Part shown: piece by piece, positions 34,399 through 46,515 of the stretch | How positions within the stretch are numbered: the stretch's first letter is position 1 | Layout of the letters: every line of letters starts with the position of its first letter | Notes under the pieces: generated by a model | The model's input: the letters and a program-made list of their open reading frames with translations, nothing else | What the model was told of the DNA's origin: nothing | Database searches by the model: none | Position numbers and translations under genes: made by a program | NCBI GenBank assembly: GCA_032433595.1 | Contig: JASWJB010000118.1 | Coordinates: forward strand, 53,633-117,632 | Length of the DNA: 64,000 bases | Source of the DNA: Conoideocrella luteorostrata | Lineage: Eukaryota > Ascomycota > Sordariomycetes > Hypocreales > Clavicipitaceae | Reading direction: 5' to 3'

Positions 34399-35490
34399 TC
34401 ATCCTGCCCTCAGCCCACTTGAAATAGACCGCATGTGTTTCAATCTGCCTTTGTCCTGCTCAGCGATCGAGAACAACGGCCTGGGCATACATGCAGGCTC
34501 TCCCCCCGTTGAAGAATGACCACCCTCCGCCAGACTCAGCAACTCAGAGGCATGTCTGCTCCTCCCTCGTCCCTCGTTGTGCGGGCACCGTCGTTCTCCC
34601 ACCGCGGCACGGTGTGAATGGAATGAACACTCTCTGAAACCAAATAGCCGCTGGTCGTTGCGTAGTTTATTCGCCGAGATGCGTAACTGTGGGTTTTTGC
34701 AACGCACATCCAGACCTGCAGCCTTCATGTTGCGTACGTGCGTGGCGTAATCGTACGCAAAATCTGGTAGGGAGCTAAAGAGGGCACGAAAGCGAGCTGG
34801 GTCAGACGTGGCCGAGTCTTGAGGGTGAAATTTTAACTGTTGATCGTGATTGTCGACGGCCAGGGAGAAAGCAACCATGGCGACGGCCCAGCGACGGACG
34901 CGTACTGCTGGGACGGCTTCGCACTGAGTATAGAGATATGTTATAAGGTTAGGTGGCACGTCCCAGTCATAATTCAGATACAAGTCTTGGAGAGCATCCA
35001 TGGCTAAATCTTGTAATTTGAAGAGGTCGAGATGAGAAGCAAATAGGTGTAAACGTATAATCGCCCAGTGAATGTCTTGAGACGCTTGCTGGCTCGTATC
35101 GTGAGCAGTAGAGATGGAATGGTCGAGAAAATGCCGAAACGCCGAAGGCGAATGAACCCATTCTATGAAGAGAGCAAACATGGTAGATGATTCACTGGGA
35201 AGCCAAAGGCAGACGGGTTTCGTTTGTATATTATCTTGGAGACGCTGGGAGAAGAACGGCGAAACTTCACAAAGAAGCTTTTTATTGACATTGAAAGCCA
35301 GTTGTTTGGCCCCAACTAGGACTGTAGTTGTGTCGCTTTGACTTTGGGGAGGAGACGGTAGCGGGTGAGAGGGAGGAGGCGGCGGTGGCGGTAGCGTCTT
35401 CTTCTCAAGACTAGATCCTGAAGATCTCGACTCTCCAGAACTGCGCCGCCGGAACCGATTCATAGGAACCATAGCAATCCTTGGGTCCAT
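34399..35490 (-). CDS. BTB/POZ-domain protein
   Basis: Single-exon frame of 363 codons. After a basic, Ser-rich start and a proline run (residues about 34-50), residues about 53-120 fit a BTB/POZ fold of the fungal type (TTTVLVGAKQLAFNVNKKLL, then EVSPFFSQRL and LWLPSESSTMFALFIEWVHS). A helical region follows (HLFASHLDLFKLQDLAMDAL), matching the usual post-BTB helices. The tail carries a Cys/His motif (FRECSFHSH..ERRCPHNE) that occurs at the end of many fungal BTB proteins and may bind zinc. BTB domains dimerise and can be Cullin-3 adaptors, but none of its partners is known. The start is the first of three Met; the BTB domain is unaffected by the choice. Confidence 0.85.
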   Translation of the reverse strand: MDPRIAMVPMNRFRRRSSGESRSSGSSLEKKTLPPPPPPPSHPLPSPPQSQSDTTTVLVGAKQLAFNVNKKLLCEVSPFFSQRLQDNIQTKPVCLWLPSESSTMFALFIEWVHSPSAFRHFLDHSISTAHDTSQQASQDIHWAIIRLHLFASHLDLFKLQDLAMDALQDLYLNYDWDVPPNLITYLYTQCEAVPAVRVRRWAVAMVAFSLAVDNHDQQLKFHPQDSATSDPARFRALFSSLPDFAYDYATHVRNMKAAGLDVRCKNPQLRISANKLRNDQRLFGFRECSFHSHRAAVGERRCPHNEGRGRSRHASELLSLAEGGHSSTGGEPACMPRPLFSIAEQDKGRLKHMRSISSGLRAG

Positions 35491-38400
35491 CTATGCAGCT
35501 CAAACGTGACTGGCTGATAGTGCCAAGAAAATGACAGACCCAAACGACAACAGCGTCGTTCTACTGGGAGGAAGCGAGATGAGCGAGGAAGTTGGGAAGC
35601 AAACACAGCAGCGTCTGACTTATAGATGAAATCACTCTGCAGTGTAGTTTCACCCCAGCCGACGGGGGAACCGGGGGGGGTAAATCAACGACTGAGTCTC
35701 AATCCCAGCAAGGTGCCTTTGCCGAGGAATAAGAATGACGAGTAAATCACCTTGTATGAATGTACAGGACAGATTATTGATGTTAATCAAGGTGGGAAGA
35801 CACAAAGAAGGCAAGAGCGCATCCTTGATTGACGAAATGAATCGAGAGGAGCAAGGGCAAGACGGAGGGTACTAGTACAGTTCGCCGTATTCAAGAACTC
35901 ACAACACCCTGGACCCTGCTGGGCTACAATTTGTGTTTTGCGGCCAGGGACGTGATCTGCTTCCCGGTTTAACTAGGAAAAAAGCTGAGGCAATTGGCCG
36001 ATAAAAATATGGATCTCGGCACCCCATGAATCTTGTCTGGTGTCCCCTCAGAGCCATCCGCTCCGTTCCGGAGTTTCCCTGACTTATTGAATATGCAATG
36101 CTGCTTTTGAAATTAACTGCGTCCACTACTTGATGAGTGGCCTCAGCTCATCTGCAGATGATCGCTCTAAACGCGCATGGCGGACGGATGAACAGCCCAA
36201 TTCGGTTCTAGCCTGACACAAGATACCTGTAATGAGCTATCATGAGGGTCATGACACCCGGACGAACGGTAGAGACACCAACCATCCTGTCGGCAAGATT
36301 TCCCGCTACGGACGGGAAAGGCCCATTGAGCAATAAGTGTGGGGATCCTGGTGCAGGCTACCCCCAGGACCCTGGTGGCTGTTTTGTTGGCCGTGCGTTT
36401 CAAGAAAACTTGGCCCCCAGCAAACAATTATATATTGTGCCAATACTAAGGGAAACCCAGCTGTCTGGTCCCTCCAATCTGTTTGAATCCCGGGCCGCCC
36501 ATGACTGAGGTGGTTGCGGTGTGGCAGAGAGTGGCAAATCGGTGGAAAGGAGGGACTGCTGAGACCATGTAGCAAGTTAAAGATCATCATGACAAGGTTT
36601 CCCATCCTTCCATCAAAATAGCAGTTTGGCATCCATATCTGCAGCTTGTTCATCCTGCGTTGTGCGCCATGCAGGTGCCACGTTTCGACCAATCGTGGTT
36701 CTCCATCTATTGATCCTCAACCTATCGACCAGCGGCGGTGACGTTTCGTCAGTAAGGTAATGGGAGCAGTAGGATCGTCACCTTGTTGCACTGAGCTGGT
36801 ATTTCAGCCTCGTCCTACAAGCAGTAACAGATCGTTCCACCCGCTTCCATCCATTGGTGTATGCTCCCACGTAAAACAAGGCGGTAGTCCAACAGCAAGG
36901 AATTGCCTGCTGACTGCGGGTTAGGTCATAGTACTGAGTATGACCTACCCCCATCTTCCCTTCTTTCTTTATTTCTTCCTTGCTAGCTGAAGTTACGCCG
37001 TTGGCCAAACCGTCTTGGCCAAACCGTCAGTGCGTGTACCGAATAACTCTAGTCTAAATTGCTTACTGTATCTATCTGGAGGCTTTAGGCTATTGAATTT
37101 GGCTGAATTTAGCTTACTTCAAAGCCGCAGAAGTGAGTAGACCGAGGACAACAAATGAATAAATCAGGTACAACGAACGGAGTCGGCCGATAGGTTCGAC
37201 GATGGGTTCGACGATGACATAGGTATCTGCAAGATAAAGTGGAATCAGACAGGTCTTAGCAGCGCGGAAAATGATAAGAGAAACAACCAATCAATCTCCA
37301 ATAACAGAAATCGGTTCCTGAAGCAAAGAGTCAGTCCTGACTCGAGAGCTAACTGCATTGTCGTTGCTCGGTACTCCGTACACAAGCAGCTTTGCTTGCG
37401 TGGGGCTTGCCAAACTCCCACAGCTGACCGCAACTGTCCGCAACTGTCCACAGCCGCCATGTCCCTCGGTGTCTTGACTGCTCAGGACGGTTCTGCCCTG
37501 GCAGGTGCGACGAGCTAGCACTCCGTACAATCACCTGCATCAGATCAACCAACTAACTACTCCGTAGTTAGTCAGCTAGACCAGATTTCACCATGATGCC
37601 CAGGGTTTGGAGCCCATCCTATTTCCATTTCAAGTCCGGACCGTTCGACACACCGCCACTCGAAACGTCCAGCTGAAGCCATTGACATGTTTGCTGCACC
37701 ATAACCCCCATGACTTATCCGCTTTTTGGCCAAGTTTGTTTCCATCTATCCGGCCAGTCACTCACTCCATCAATCAATCGGTCCCATTTTTGGCTTCCGT
37801 GCAGCGTGGCTTTGAAACACGGCCATCTCGTCCAATCGTCGTCAGTCACTCATGTGCTGTTCTTGTTCTGCTCAGTCACAATTCCCTGTTTAGAGCTTGC
37901 GCACGCACAATGATAATACGTCAGAAATGCTACCATGTAACGGGAAATAGCCCAGGTCTAATCGTGCAGGGTCGTAGTTGACGTGTCTTGCAATTTTAAG
38001 AAGAGGCTGGAATATGGGGTAAACCCCATTTCAACTGTAGTTTCAACAAATCTGTGCTCTGAAATGGGGCCCGATCTGATCAACATTGATTGGAATTGCT
38101 TGGTGGATTTGGGAAACTAGTGGATGGTATTGTCCCCCCTCCGTAATATCGTCTTGTATCAAAGCGTCGCAAGCTAGTCATCCATCGTCAGCTCGCTCCC
38201 ACAATTTGGGCCTGCGCTCGTTTCAAAAGCTGCATGGCAGACTGGGTCCCCATTTGTGAACCACAAACAGGCAAGAACATGCAGAACGAGCTGTGATTTC
38301 TTTGATTTCTGTACTCCGTAAATTCACCGTCAATATCTCCATGGCTATGCGAGAAATATAAAAACTGTTGCGTGTGCACCAGTCGCATCAACTATCGACC

Positions 38401-38903
38401 AGCAAAAGTATAACTAGCTCACCGTGGCATCTCCTACTCAAAGCAACAAATCCATGTAGCGAATCTAGTTGCAGATTAAACGTGGAATCGTCCCCGGTGC
38501 GATTGCTGAAAGATAGCAGGTTCAGCTTCGTCATGTAATCAGCAGATGTGCATTCCATCCCCCGGCCACAACTCCCATGCTGTGGAAATCAAACGCCGCT
38601 ACTCCGTAGTAATGTGATCGCGCCGAGCTCATGGCGTCGTTTCAACCCAAAAACCTGCCCGATAAGCTTCGGGTCAACACCAGTAGGCTGCTTTCTAGAC
38701 CGTCATCCTTGATATTAAATAATGGGTGGTGGTCTCAACCCTGATATTATACCCGCTACAAACCTTAAAAAGAAAAAGAAAAAAAGGAAAAAGAGTGAAA
38801 CCGGTTGTGCTTCACATCAACGCCATACTATCTCCATGCTCATGTAGCAAGAAAATTGGAAGAAATGGATACAATTCCCGATAAAGTAGCAAAAGCAAGC
38901 TGA
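35491..38903. other. Gene-poor 3.4-kb region
   Basis: No gene supported on either strand. Exact motif copies lie at 37372, 37558, 38312 and 38600, the second inside an ACTAACTACTCCGTAGTTAGT palindromic context. The left end probably holds the BTB gene promoter. Confidence 0.55.
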
Positions 38904-40987
38904 TTACTGAAAGACCCTCCCCGCCTGCTTTGGGCTAGGCACTCTTGCCGGAATATCGCCAGTTTCACCTCCTTCAGAATTAGAGTCAGTCTCATCAAGT
39001 GAAGGATCGCTGAATGGCAATGGGTTGACCGGCGTTCCACTCTGGCCAGGCGCATGCACTGCCTTGGTAAGATTGGGCTGTGTCGCCGCTGCAGGCAGCG
39101 ACTGCGGAAGACTCGATTGATATGATTGAGTCGTCGCCGACCTCACAGTGGGATCTGTATGCTCAGCTGTAGCAGCCGGATTACCCAACCCGCCCATTTC
39201 TCCTACTGGGACCCTCCTAGGTAGGTCAACAGCGCGTTCCAGGTCGCTCGACCATGAAGTGATAGTGGATTCCCCTCCGGTGTTGTTTCGCGACTTCTTC
39301 GCTGCAGGGCCATTTTGACTCGAAGTCGGGGCCGAATCTGTGACGATACGTTTGACCTCTGCATCCAGTTCGGCCTTGGACCGTCTTTCCCGAAGCTTGA
39401 CACCATATTTCTTCCGCGTTATGCTTTGCCTTGTACAAAACCGGTTCTTGATCTTGAGCAGCTCGCTTTCTTGCTCCGACCGTGTAAGATTACCCTCCTT
39501 GACTGCTCTCATTTCTGCGCCATATTTTTCCTCCCCTTGCTTCATTGCGGCTTCAAAATTAGCCCTGTCCTTGGCAGAAAGGTGAGAGTATGCATTGGCT
39601 AGCTTCGAAGGTACAACAGACGGTGAGCTGCCGGATCCTGTGGCAGCACCAGCATTAGCTGCCTTGAACCCTGACGGTCCTATTGGTGCTTGTGATTGTT
39701 GTGTGGTGTTGTGGGACGTTGCCGGAGCTCGAGTGGGAATGCTCTTGGCATAAAACCTCTCAAGCTCGGGCATGATGACCTGGACGTGCTGACTGCTGTA
39801 GTTGCCACAAACCTGTGACTTGGTGTGGTATGTGAAGCCACTGTTGTTGGTGAATTGAGTTCCGCAGTGTGCGCATTCTCTATTTATTTGCGCAACGTCT
39901 CCTCGATTTTGACAGGCATTTTTTAATTTGTGCTATGACGGATTTAGCTACGCCTTTCGTAAACTGGTCAACATTGGCCGAGCAACTTACATATCGGAGA
40001 GCGTGCGCTCCAGAGCATGGGCGACCGCAGGTGTCACAACGCATGAAGTATGGAGACTTTCCAACCAGCCGTTGTTGTTGACGCTGTTCTTTCTGTGTGC
40101 CTTGAGCGCTCATTTGTACCGCTCCTGGTTGTACTGGTTGTTGCGCAAGAGCAGGGCGCGAGTTAGGGATGACGTGTTCAACTCCATTTCTCATCTCCTC
40201 AACAATATCCTTGCCATCATAACCAAGGCGCTCTGCTTTTGCGAGTGCGTTGACGAGTGGGCGGGCTCGAATCGTCTCTAGACGCCTAGCTAGCGCTCGA
40301 TCTAAGAACTTATTGCTGACCTTGGATAGGAGGATATCCGTACAGTCATCCAGGTCATCTGCCGTTAAATGCGATAGAAAACTATCTTTTGCAGATCTGG
40401 CTAGTCTCTCACCAAAGTCTTGAATGCTCGTACCCAAAGTTGCTAGACTGGCGTTGTGGAAAGTTGCGTTGAGCTATATGACCGGTCAGTCCTTGATTTC
40501 TATGACGACAGTAGACACGGCACGGATCCCACGGTCGACATCCCCATAATGGACTCACCAGAAACGCAAAATGATATTCTGAGCCAACCAAACTGATCCT
40601 GTGCGAATCTCGTACCACTTGTCGGACTGTTGACGGGTCCGTTGACTTTATCAAGTGCATAAGTGCTTGATATGGTGTCGACCGAAACAGTTCACTTGTA
40701 CCAGGTCTTGGAGATGGAAACGTGGAGTTTTCGGGGTTCCCAGCTTGAACCTGTTCATGAGGTTGTTGCTCATGGGACTGTTGCCTGAAACCCTGTTGAT
40801 TTTTAACTGAATTTCCGCCTGACTGCTGTCCATGAGAGTGTACACGGCCGGCAGGCGAATGATTCCCTGGTGGAGGTAATGAGAGTCGATCTGGCGTGGT
40901 ACTCCATGGCACTTGTCCACTCGACGCGGCTGGTCCATGCCAAGGTTGTGGCATAGGAGTCATATTGAAAACCTGACCCGTTGTCAT
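38904..40987 (-). CDS. Protein with two tandem C2HC zinc fingers
   Basis: Three exons (40987-40559, 40473-39991, 39932-38904) join in frame to 646 residues. The second intron falls inside finger 1. Finger 1 has Cys289, Cys292, His305 and Cys311; finger 2 has Cys324, Cys327, His340 and Cys346. Both follow C-x2-C-x12-H-x5-C exactly, which suggests a duplicated module that binds zinc, perhaps to contact DNA or RNA. Ahead of the fingers is a Gln/Pro/Ser-rich region and a helical segment (residues about 95-230). Behind them is a charged helical part (KDRANFEAAMKQGEEKYGAE, with Lys/Arg/Glu-rich text to about 480) and a disordered tail. The role is unknown; a nuclear regulator is inference. The start is uncertain: the frame extends upstream to an AG at about 41073, so a further 5' exon may exist. 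Confidence 0.7.
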
Positions 40988-42403
40988 GGAGGCACGCAAT
41001 TCGATTGTAGCTTGTCCTTCAAAACGGGCAGTGAGCGGCACAGGGGAGTTCTCTCTAGAGTGAGAATGCCGTCCCCCTCCTGGTCAGGGTACAGGTTTTC
41101 TGTAACGACGCACTTGATGTGACAGACTTGGTCGCTTGCTGGCCAGTAGATGTTTTTCGTTTCAGTAATGCCAATTTGTCAGTACCTGCTCCACAGGCGA
41201 ACTACGGTCAGGATAGGAAACAGAAAATTGCGCCTGCAATGTGAAGATGTTCGTTCATACCGCAAGTGCAGTGATGAGAGCCACAGAGAAGGAGCCAAAC
41301 CAAGAGAAGCCACCGATTCTACTTGAGAGAATAGAGAAAACTCTGAGCTGCATGACACCTTCGGCACCAGCTGCCACTGCCACTGGTGTGTAAATGCGAA
41401 CGCAGCTGGTTTCTGAGCGTCGCCAGTGACTGACTGGTTACTCCATGTGTTGTCTACAATGCGAAAAGCGCGACCCGTACGCGACCAAGCTGCAACAGTG
41501 GCTCCACCGTTGTGGGCAAGTTTTCAGTTAGTGGTTGGGATGTCTGTTGCTGGTAAGATGGCCAGAAATGTTCAACCGAAAAGCGTATAAAGGAGAAAGC
41601 CAATTTGAATTTGTTATTAGATAGCAAGAGTCACGTCACGGCACAGTGTTGAAAACCGCTGCACATTCTATTTATTTTAGTCCCGATATTAATAATAAAT
41701 TCCTGCCTATATAATCAGGCGCAAACCCCCTTCGGACAAGGCCGTTTGTTTCCCTGGCCCGGGCAAGCTATGACTGACAAACAACTGCAGCTTTTCGATT
41801 CAAAGGTGGGGGACCTGGTCTGAAATATAAGTGGCCACTCCCTAGGTAACTAGTGAGTTATCACTCCGCACAGATCCGTAATTAGCTGCTCCGTTCTTAC
41901 CTCAATTTTTCTTGGATTAGATACTGAACTTTTTCTAAGTAACTGTTGATCAGCTGTAGCAAGAGCCATTATCTAACTACTTGCGGCGTCGTCGAGGTTC
42001 TGTGTCAACAAGTGCAATACCTATATATGGAATTATAGCATATGAGGTATTATCGCAACGGATCATTCTGGTTGTTCATGATGCATACATCCCTCCACTC
42101 ATTGTCCATGCATTTCTTATCAATTAAGACATTATTTAATGCTCGTAACTGCTACAAGACTAAGGGGCTGGTCTGATCTGTCATTCAGCGCACCGCCGTC
42201 GTATGCGGCAAAGTACCATCGCGCGAATGTAGGTGCCACAACCATGAATATTCGGGGATTGAATTCATGCCTACTCTCTTGCTACCCAGTACACCGGAAA
42301 GCAAGGCTTCCGAACGCCCGTTTGATAAAAAGTCAAGGTCGGCCCTCTCGTCGAGCCATTTCTGTTTGGCGTCATCGAGTTTCACCCATCCATTGCCCTT
42401 TGA
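40988..42403. other. Intergenic between two minus-strand genes
   Basis: No separate gene seen. The first 200 bp may contain a missing 5' exon of the zinc-finger gene, since its frame remains open to an upstream splice-acceptor-like site. The remainder is A/T-rich near 41.6-42.1 kb and should hold that gene's promoter plus the 3' end of the annexin transcript. Confidence 0.5.
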
Positions 42404-43899
42404 TCAACGCCACTCTCCAATACACGCCAACATCAGCTTTTCGTAATCACCAGAGGTCTCGCCTTTGATGCGAGCACCCAAGCTCCGGCCAAAACGTTGT
42501 TGGTAAGCAGCCTTGACATTTGATAGCATGGTATGGTCCCAGTGGAAGCGCACGACACGAGCAACGAGCAAGTGGTCTTTGGTTCCCATGCCAGCCATGG
42601 ATTCTTCAAGAAGTTCGGCGGCGTGCATATACTTGTCAGTAGCGTGCCGAAGTTGGAAGAGTAGAGCATCTTGCATATGCCCTGAAAATTCCTGTCCCGA
42701 GAAGTCGATTAGTGGTCGATTGACGATGCGTGACAAAAGTTCGTCGAGCGGATTTTTTATTAACTTACAGACTTGATCACCTTGTCCAAATCACGGTTGA
42801 ACTTCTGCTTGTAGGTGTGCGCGATGGCACGGATCTGGTTGTCGTTCCTGCTGCTCAAGATATGGCAAACGAGAAGTTCGTCTGTGCCCATCTTACCCTC
42901 GGTCGCTTTGTAAATCTGCATGACGTCGTCGTCCACCTGTTGAGGGATAACTGGGGCAGCATCTTCGGCCCTGTTCGCGGCGAGAACCATGAGAAAGTGT
43001 CGTTCGGTCTTCATGCTCAAATCACCCTTCACGGTGTCTTCGAGACTCTTGTGAAATGTCTGATAATATGCACCCTTGATAGCCTTCATGTCGGCGTTGG
43101 ATCGGCCCAGCAAGATATCGTTCAGAACGACTTCTTTAGTTCCCGGTCCCGCCATGGAATTATACAGGTTGTGCACGTCCGCAAGCATGGGGCCGTATGC
43201 CAGCTGAACGAGGCCCTTCTCAAAATAACCGCTGGTCTCATCCTTCAGGTCTCTAATCAAGTTTCGCTTGAAGATACGGTCGAAGGTTGTTCGAATCATG
43301 TCGACCTGCAACGGGTCCTTGCCGGACAGGGTTCGAATCAGCGCCTTCTCATCGGTGCCGAAACCCTTCATGGCACTTCGTAGCGCCTGCGCATCCGGAT
43401 TGGCATCCCACTGGATGATCTGGGGAGCACCGTATCCCAACGTCGGAGGCGTCGGGGGCACATACTGTTGAGGCGGCGGCGCACCATAAGGAGCTCCGTG
43501 CTGAGGAGGTGCACCATAGGGACCCGGGGGCGGGGCAGGCGAGTGATGACCGTATGGCGATGGTGCGGGTGGAGGAGCACCGTAGTGCTGATGCGGCGAC
43601 GGCTGGCCGTAGTGCTGCTGGTGAGGAGGTGGAGGGTAATGACCTTGCGGTGGCGGCGGCGGTTGCTGATAATATCCTCCTTGTTGAGGTGGGGGATATT
43701 GCCCATGAGGAGGAGGAGGAGGATGCTGGCCCCCGAGCTGCTGTTGGGGAGGATATTGGCCGTAGCCTTGCTGCTGTGGCGGCGGTTCTACTCAGGCTTG
43801 AAAGTCAGTGCGAAGCTGCGACGATGATGAGGCGGGAGATGCGACAAGAGGGTGCTCACGGCCGTAGTTTTGCTGACCGTAGCCGCCGTAATAAGACAT
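42404..43899 (-). CDS. Annexin with a long Pro/Gln/Tyr-rich tail
   Basis: Three exons (43899-43860, 43787-42769, 42691-42404) give 448 residues. Residues 1 to about 135 are Pro/Gln/Gly/Tyr-rich (MSYYGGYGQQNYGQPPPQQQ and similar). From about 137 on there are four annexin repeats: KGFGTDEKALIRTL, MAGPGTKEVVLNDIL, EGKMGTDELLVCHIL and MAGMGTKDHLLVARVV. The type II calcium motif GxGT plus a downstream acidic residue (ETSGYF, ETSGDY) is complete in repeats 1 and 4, so calcium-dependent phospholipid binding is plausible. The third exon joins ..KVIKS to EFSGHM; a frame reading through this intron would be wrong. Annexins act at membranes in trafficking or repair; Pro/Gln/Gly/Tyr tails occur in other fungal annexins. 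The family assignment is firm, the exact ortholog is not. Confidence 0.93.
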
Positions 43900-45094
43900 G
43901 ATGGGCGCGCGCGGCTGATTCTGTCGGATAAATCTACACGAGGGCTCTCTTGCTTGTTCGTCCTTGGCCGGCAAGTTTCAAGGACCCTACAAGCAGCTGC
44001 GAAGGAGGTTGGAGACTACTTAGTAGGTTGTTCAATAGGTGGGTGGGATTGCACGAGCTGCGAAAATTCAAGGAAGGGTGGGAAATGCTTGATAAATACT
44101 CGGAGCCCACTTCAAGCTTGGCTCGATGGCGTTTCTTGGGCAGGCATCATCATCACAGGCGCACTGGACTCGGGGAAACGCTGGACTCAAGTGGCAGCCA
44201 AGAAACTTGTAAGCCGACAAGGCTGGCTCCGTTCAGTTTGCTGTTGGGCACCCTCGGCAAGACGGCGCCGAACTGACTTGCTGGTGGTATTTGAGTCTGC
44301 CGTTTGCACTCGTACTTCGTCGAGGCGTAAAAGCCAGTCTTAGGCCAATAAAAAGCACCCGCAACCTGGAGTGACCTGCCAGCTGCCTTGCCGCGCATCC
44401 CACACTTGTGGCTGAGTACGGAGTGGTTAGTTAGTGGTCAGAGAGGAAGCCGCAGCAAACGTCATGCCACATGACGGAGCCCCGCCGTCGCGAGGGTTGC
44501 GCCTCATGGTGACGTTTTTTTCTGGCCACAAAGTGGCGCCGTAGATTGGCGTTGGGTGGGGGCATCAATGCAAATTGATGGGATATACTCCGTATTTTTA
44601 GGATAATCTCATCGAGACGATCTTGTAGACAAATGTCGGATAAAATATTGCTTCTCTCTTCGGGATAGTGAACATTCAATAAAAAAGAGCAGGACAAGCG
44701 ACCGTCCGGCTGCACGACGACGAGACCAACGAGAACCTTGTATGGGCGCTTCGCCATCGTAGATTGCTTCCGCTTCTGCTTTGTATGCTGGTTTGCTTCT
44801 TCCGCTTGTCTGCACGAAGCCATGGCTTCTGCCGTACGGCTAAGCAAAGATCCCGCTGGCCTTAACTAGCACACATAGATAGTCGGTGGATGATGCACGT
44901 AATACAGCATGTCAGTTGTTTCCGTCAATCCCGATATCATTTAGTTCGGAAATGGTTGCACGATTATGCATGCTTCCGGCCAGGCTTTCGTTTGCCTGTT
45001 CGCAGCGCCTACAAAGGAACTTAAATAAACAGACAGTCGGGGTTCTTCACGCAAGGACCCTAGACTCAAGATTACCGGTACACGGGTAGACACA
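43900..45094. other. Intergenic, annexin promoter side
   Basis: No convincing gene. It separates the annexin start (-) and the sesB-like relic (+). A minus-strand frame at 44431-44847 (138 codons) has no recognisable domain and was not called. A TACGGAGTG variant lies at 44417. Confidence 0.5.
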
Positions 45095-46515
45095 ATGACC
45101 AAATCCCAAGGTCTTGTCGTTCGCCTCACTAGACTTTCAGCCGCGAAGCCTTCCGATGAACTTGTCGACGAGCTTGCAGACATGCTGGCTGGTAACTTGT
45201 CGGAAGAAGAGAAAAGATATCCTCCTCCAAGCATTACTATTGTACCGTCTTGCTATGACAGCTACCGGGAGAAGGTTGCGCTTATCGAATTTAACGGCGG
45301 CATCCCTCGATTTCTGTCTGCATTGGCCGACAACCCGCTGTGCGAATGGCAAGTCGTGTTCGACAACACCGACGTAAGCTTCGATCAACGCTTTTTCGGA
45401 TTCACACAGCTTTATTCGACGACGTCTGAAGCAGAAACGACCGCAGAGTACGTATATTTTGATCAACAGCAGCAAAGCCAAGTCGGCTCAGACCGTGTCA
45501 TGCTGACCAGCCGCCATAATAGTATCATTGCCATCAGGGGCCTCGATGGACACCCACACGGGTCATGGAGGGGCAGAGGAAACCTTAGGCGGGTGTGGCT
45601 CAAGGACTTTCTTGCCAGGGATTTGCCATTCTGCCGCACCATGATTTACGGTTATAACTCACAGCTATCAAGTGCAGGCGTGGAGATAATCACAGATTAC
45701 GGCCGAGGGTCTGCTAGCCGAATTGAGCAAAATCCGAAACACGAAGGCAGTGAGTCTTGTGACACAACACTACTAAAGGATCATGCAAGTTAAGCATCAC
45801 TAGCTTCGGGAGCGGCCGCTATTCTTCATTGCGCACAGCTCTGGGGGTATTGTATTAGCCCATGTGCATTTCCCTTGACAAGAGTTCAGCTCGTGGTTGC
45901 CAAGTGCAAAGGCAGTGTCTCTTCAAGGCTTGCCAGATGAGCAGCCAAGACCATCCCGACTTGTCAGCCCTATATAAGGCAACCTACGGCATGCTTCCTT
46001 TTGGCATTCCATATAAGGGACTTGCCATGGATGATATTCAAAGGATGCTAGCCGGGCTAAATGATCAACCCCGCATTACCATACTCGACCAAATTCGCAC
46101 TACGTCAGACTTACTTGCATTCCAAATGGATAGCTTCAGGAATATAATTCATGACCGCAGGCTAGTCAGTTTTTATGAGACAAGGCAGACTAGGCAGCTC
46201 GAGTTTGTACGTTTTCTCTGTACAGCCCATAGAGCTAATGACATATAGCTGACACTTAGGCAACAGGACGAAGAAACGAAACGTTGGAAACGAACCGGCG
46301 GATTTGTGACCACCGTCAACTCTGAATCAGCCCTCCTTCATCTCCCAGATTCTGTTGAAGACAAGTTGCCAGTAGACTCGGACCGCTCGATGATCGTGAA
46401 ATTTAACACAAGGAACAATCGTGCGTATACGATTGCACGGGACAAGCTGCAACAATTCGAAAGAGATGCCCCAGATGTGGTCCAGCCCAGATTTCGAAAA
46501 CGGAAGCGTAAGTAA
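45095..46515 (+). pseudogene. Relic of a sesB/SERAC1-type alpha/beta hydrolase
   Basis: Conserved pieces lie in order in three different frames. Frame 1 (45095-45749) carries TKSQGLVVRLTRLS through ITIVPSCYDSYREK, CEWQVVFDNTDVSFDQ, GLDGHPHGSW and TMIYGYNSQL, matching the N-terminal part of this family. Frame 2 (about 45804-45854) has IAHSSGGIVLAH, the Ser nucleophile elbow. Frame 3 (from about 45895) has DHPDLSALYKATYGM and FGIPYKGL, then a normal intron (46207-46266) and TGGFVTTVNSESALL. I tested GT/AG combinations: none joins frames 1, 2 and 3 in phase. The stretch usual before the elbow is also missing. In fungi this hydrolase is commonly the N-terminal domain of NLR-like immune receptors; here no NACHT, ankyrin or TPR part follows. 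It may be a decayed solo copy or a truncated receptor. Sequencing error is an alternative. Confidence 0.65.

Noticed and set aside
42730..43383. 217-codon plus-strand frame opposite the annexin
   Set aside because: Antisense shadow; the minus strand encodes clear annexin repeats.
44431..44847. 138-codon minus-strand frame, MAKRPYKVLVGLVVVQPDG..
   Set aside because: No domain, no clear promoter or homolog in memory; could be chance. Kept out of the gene list.
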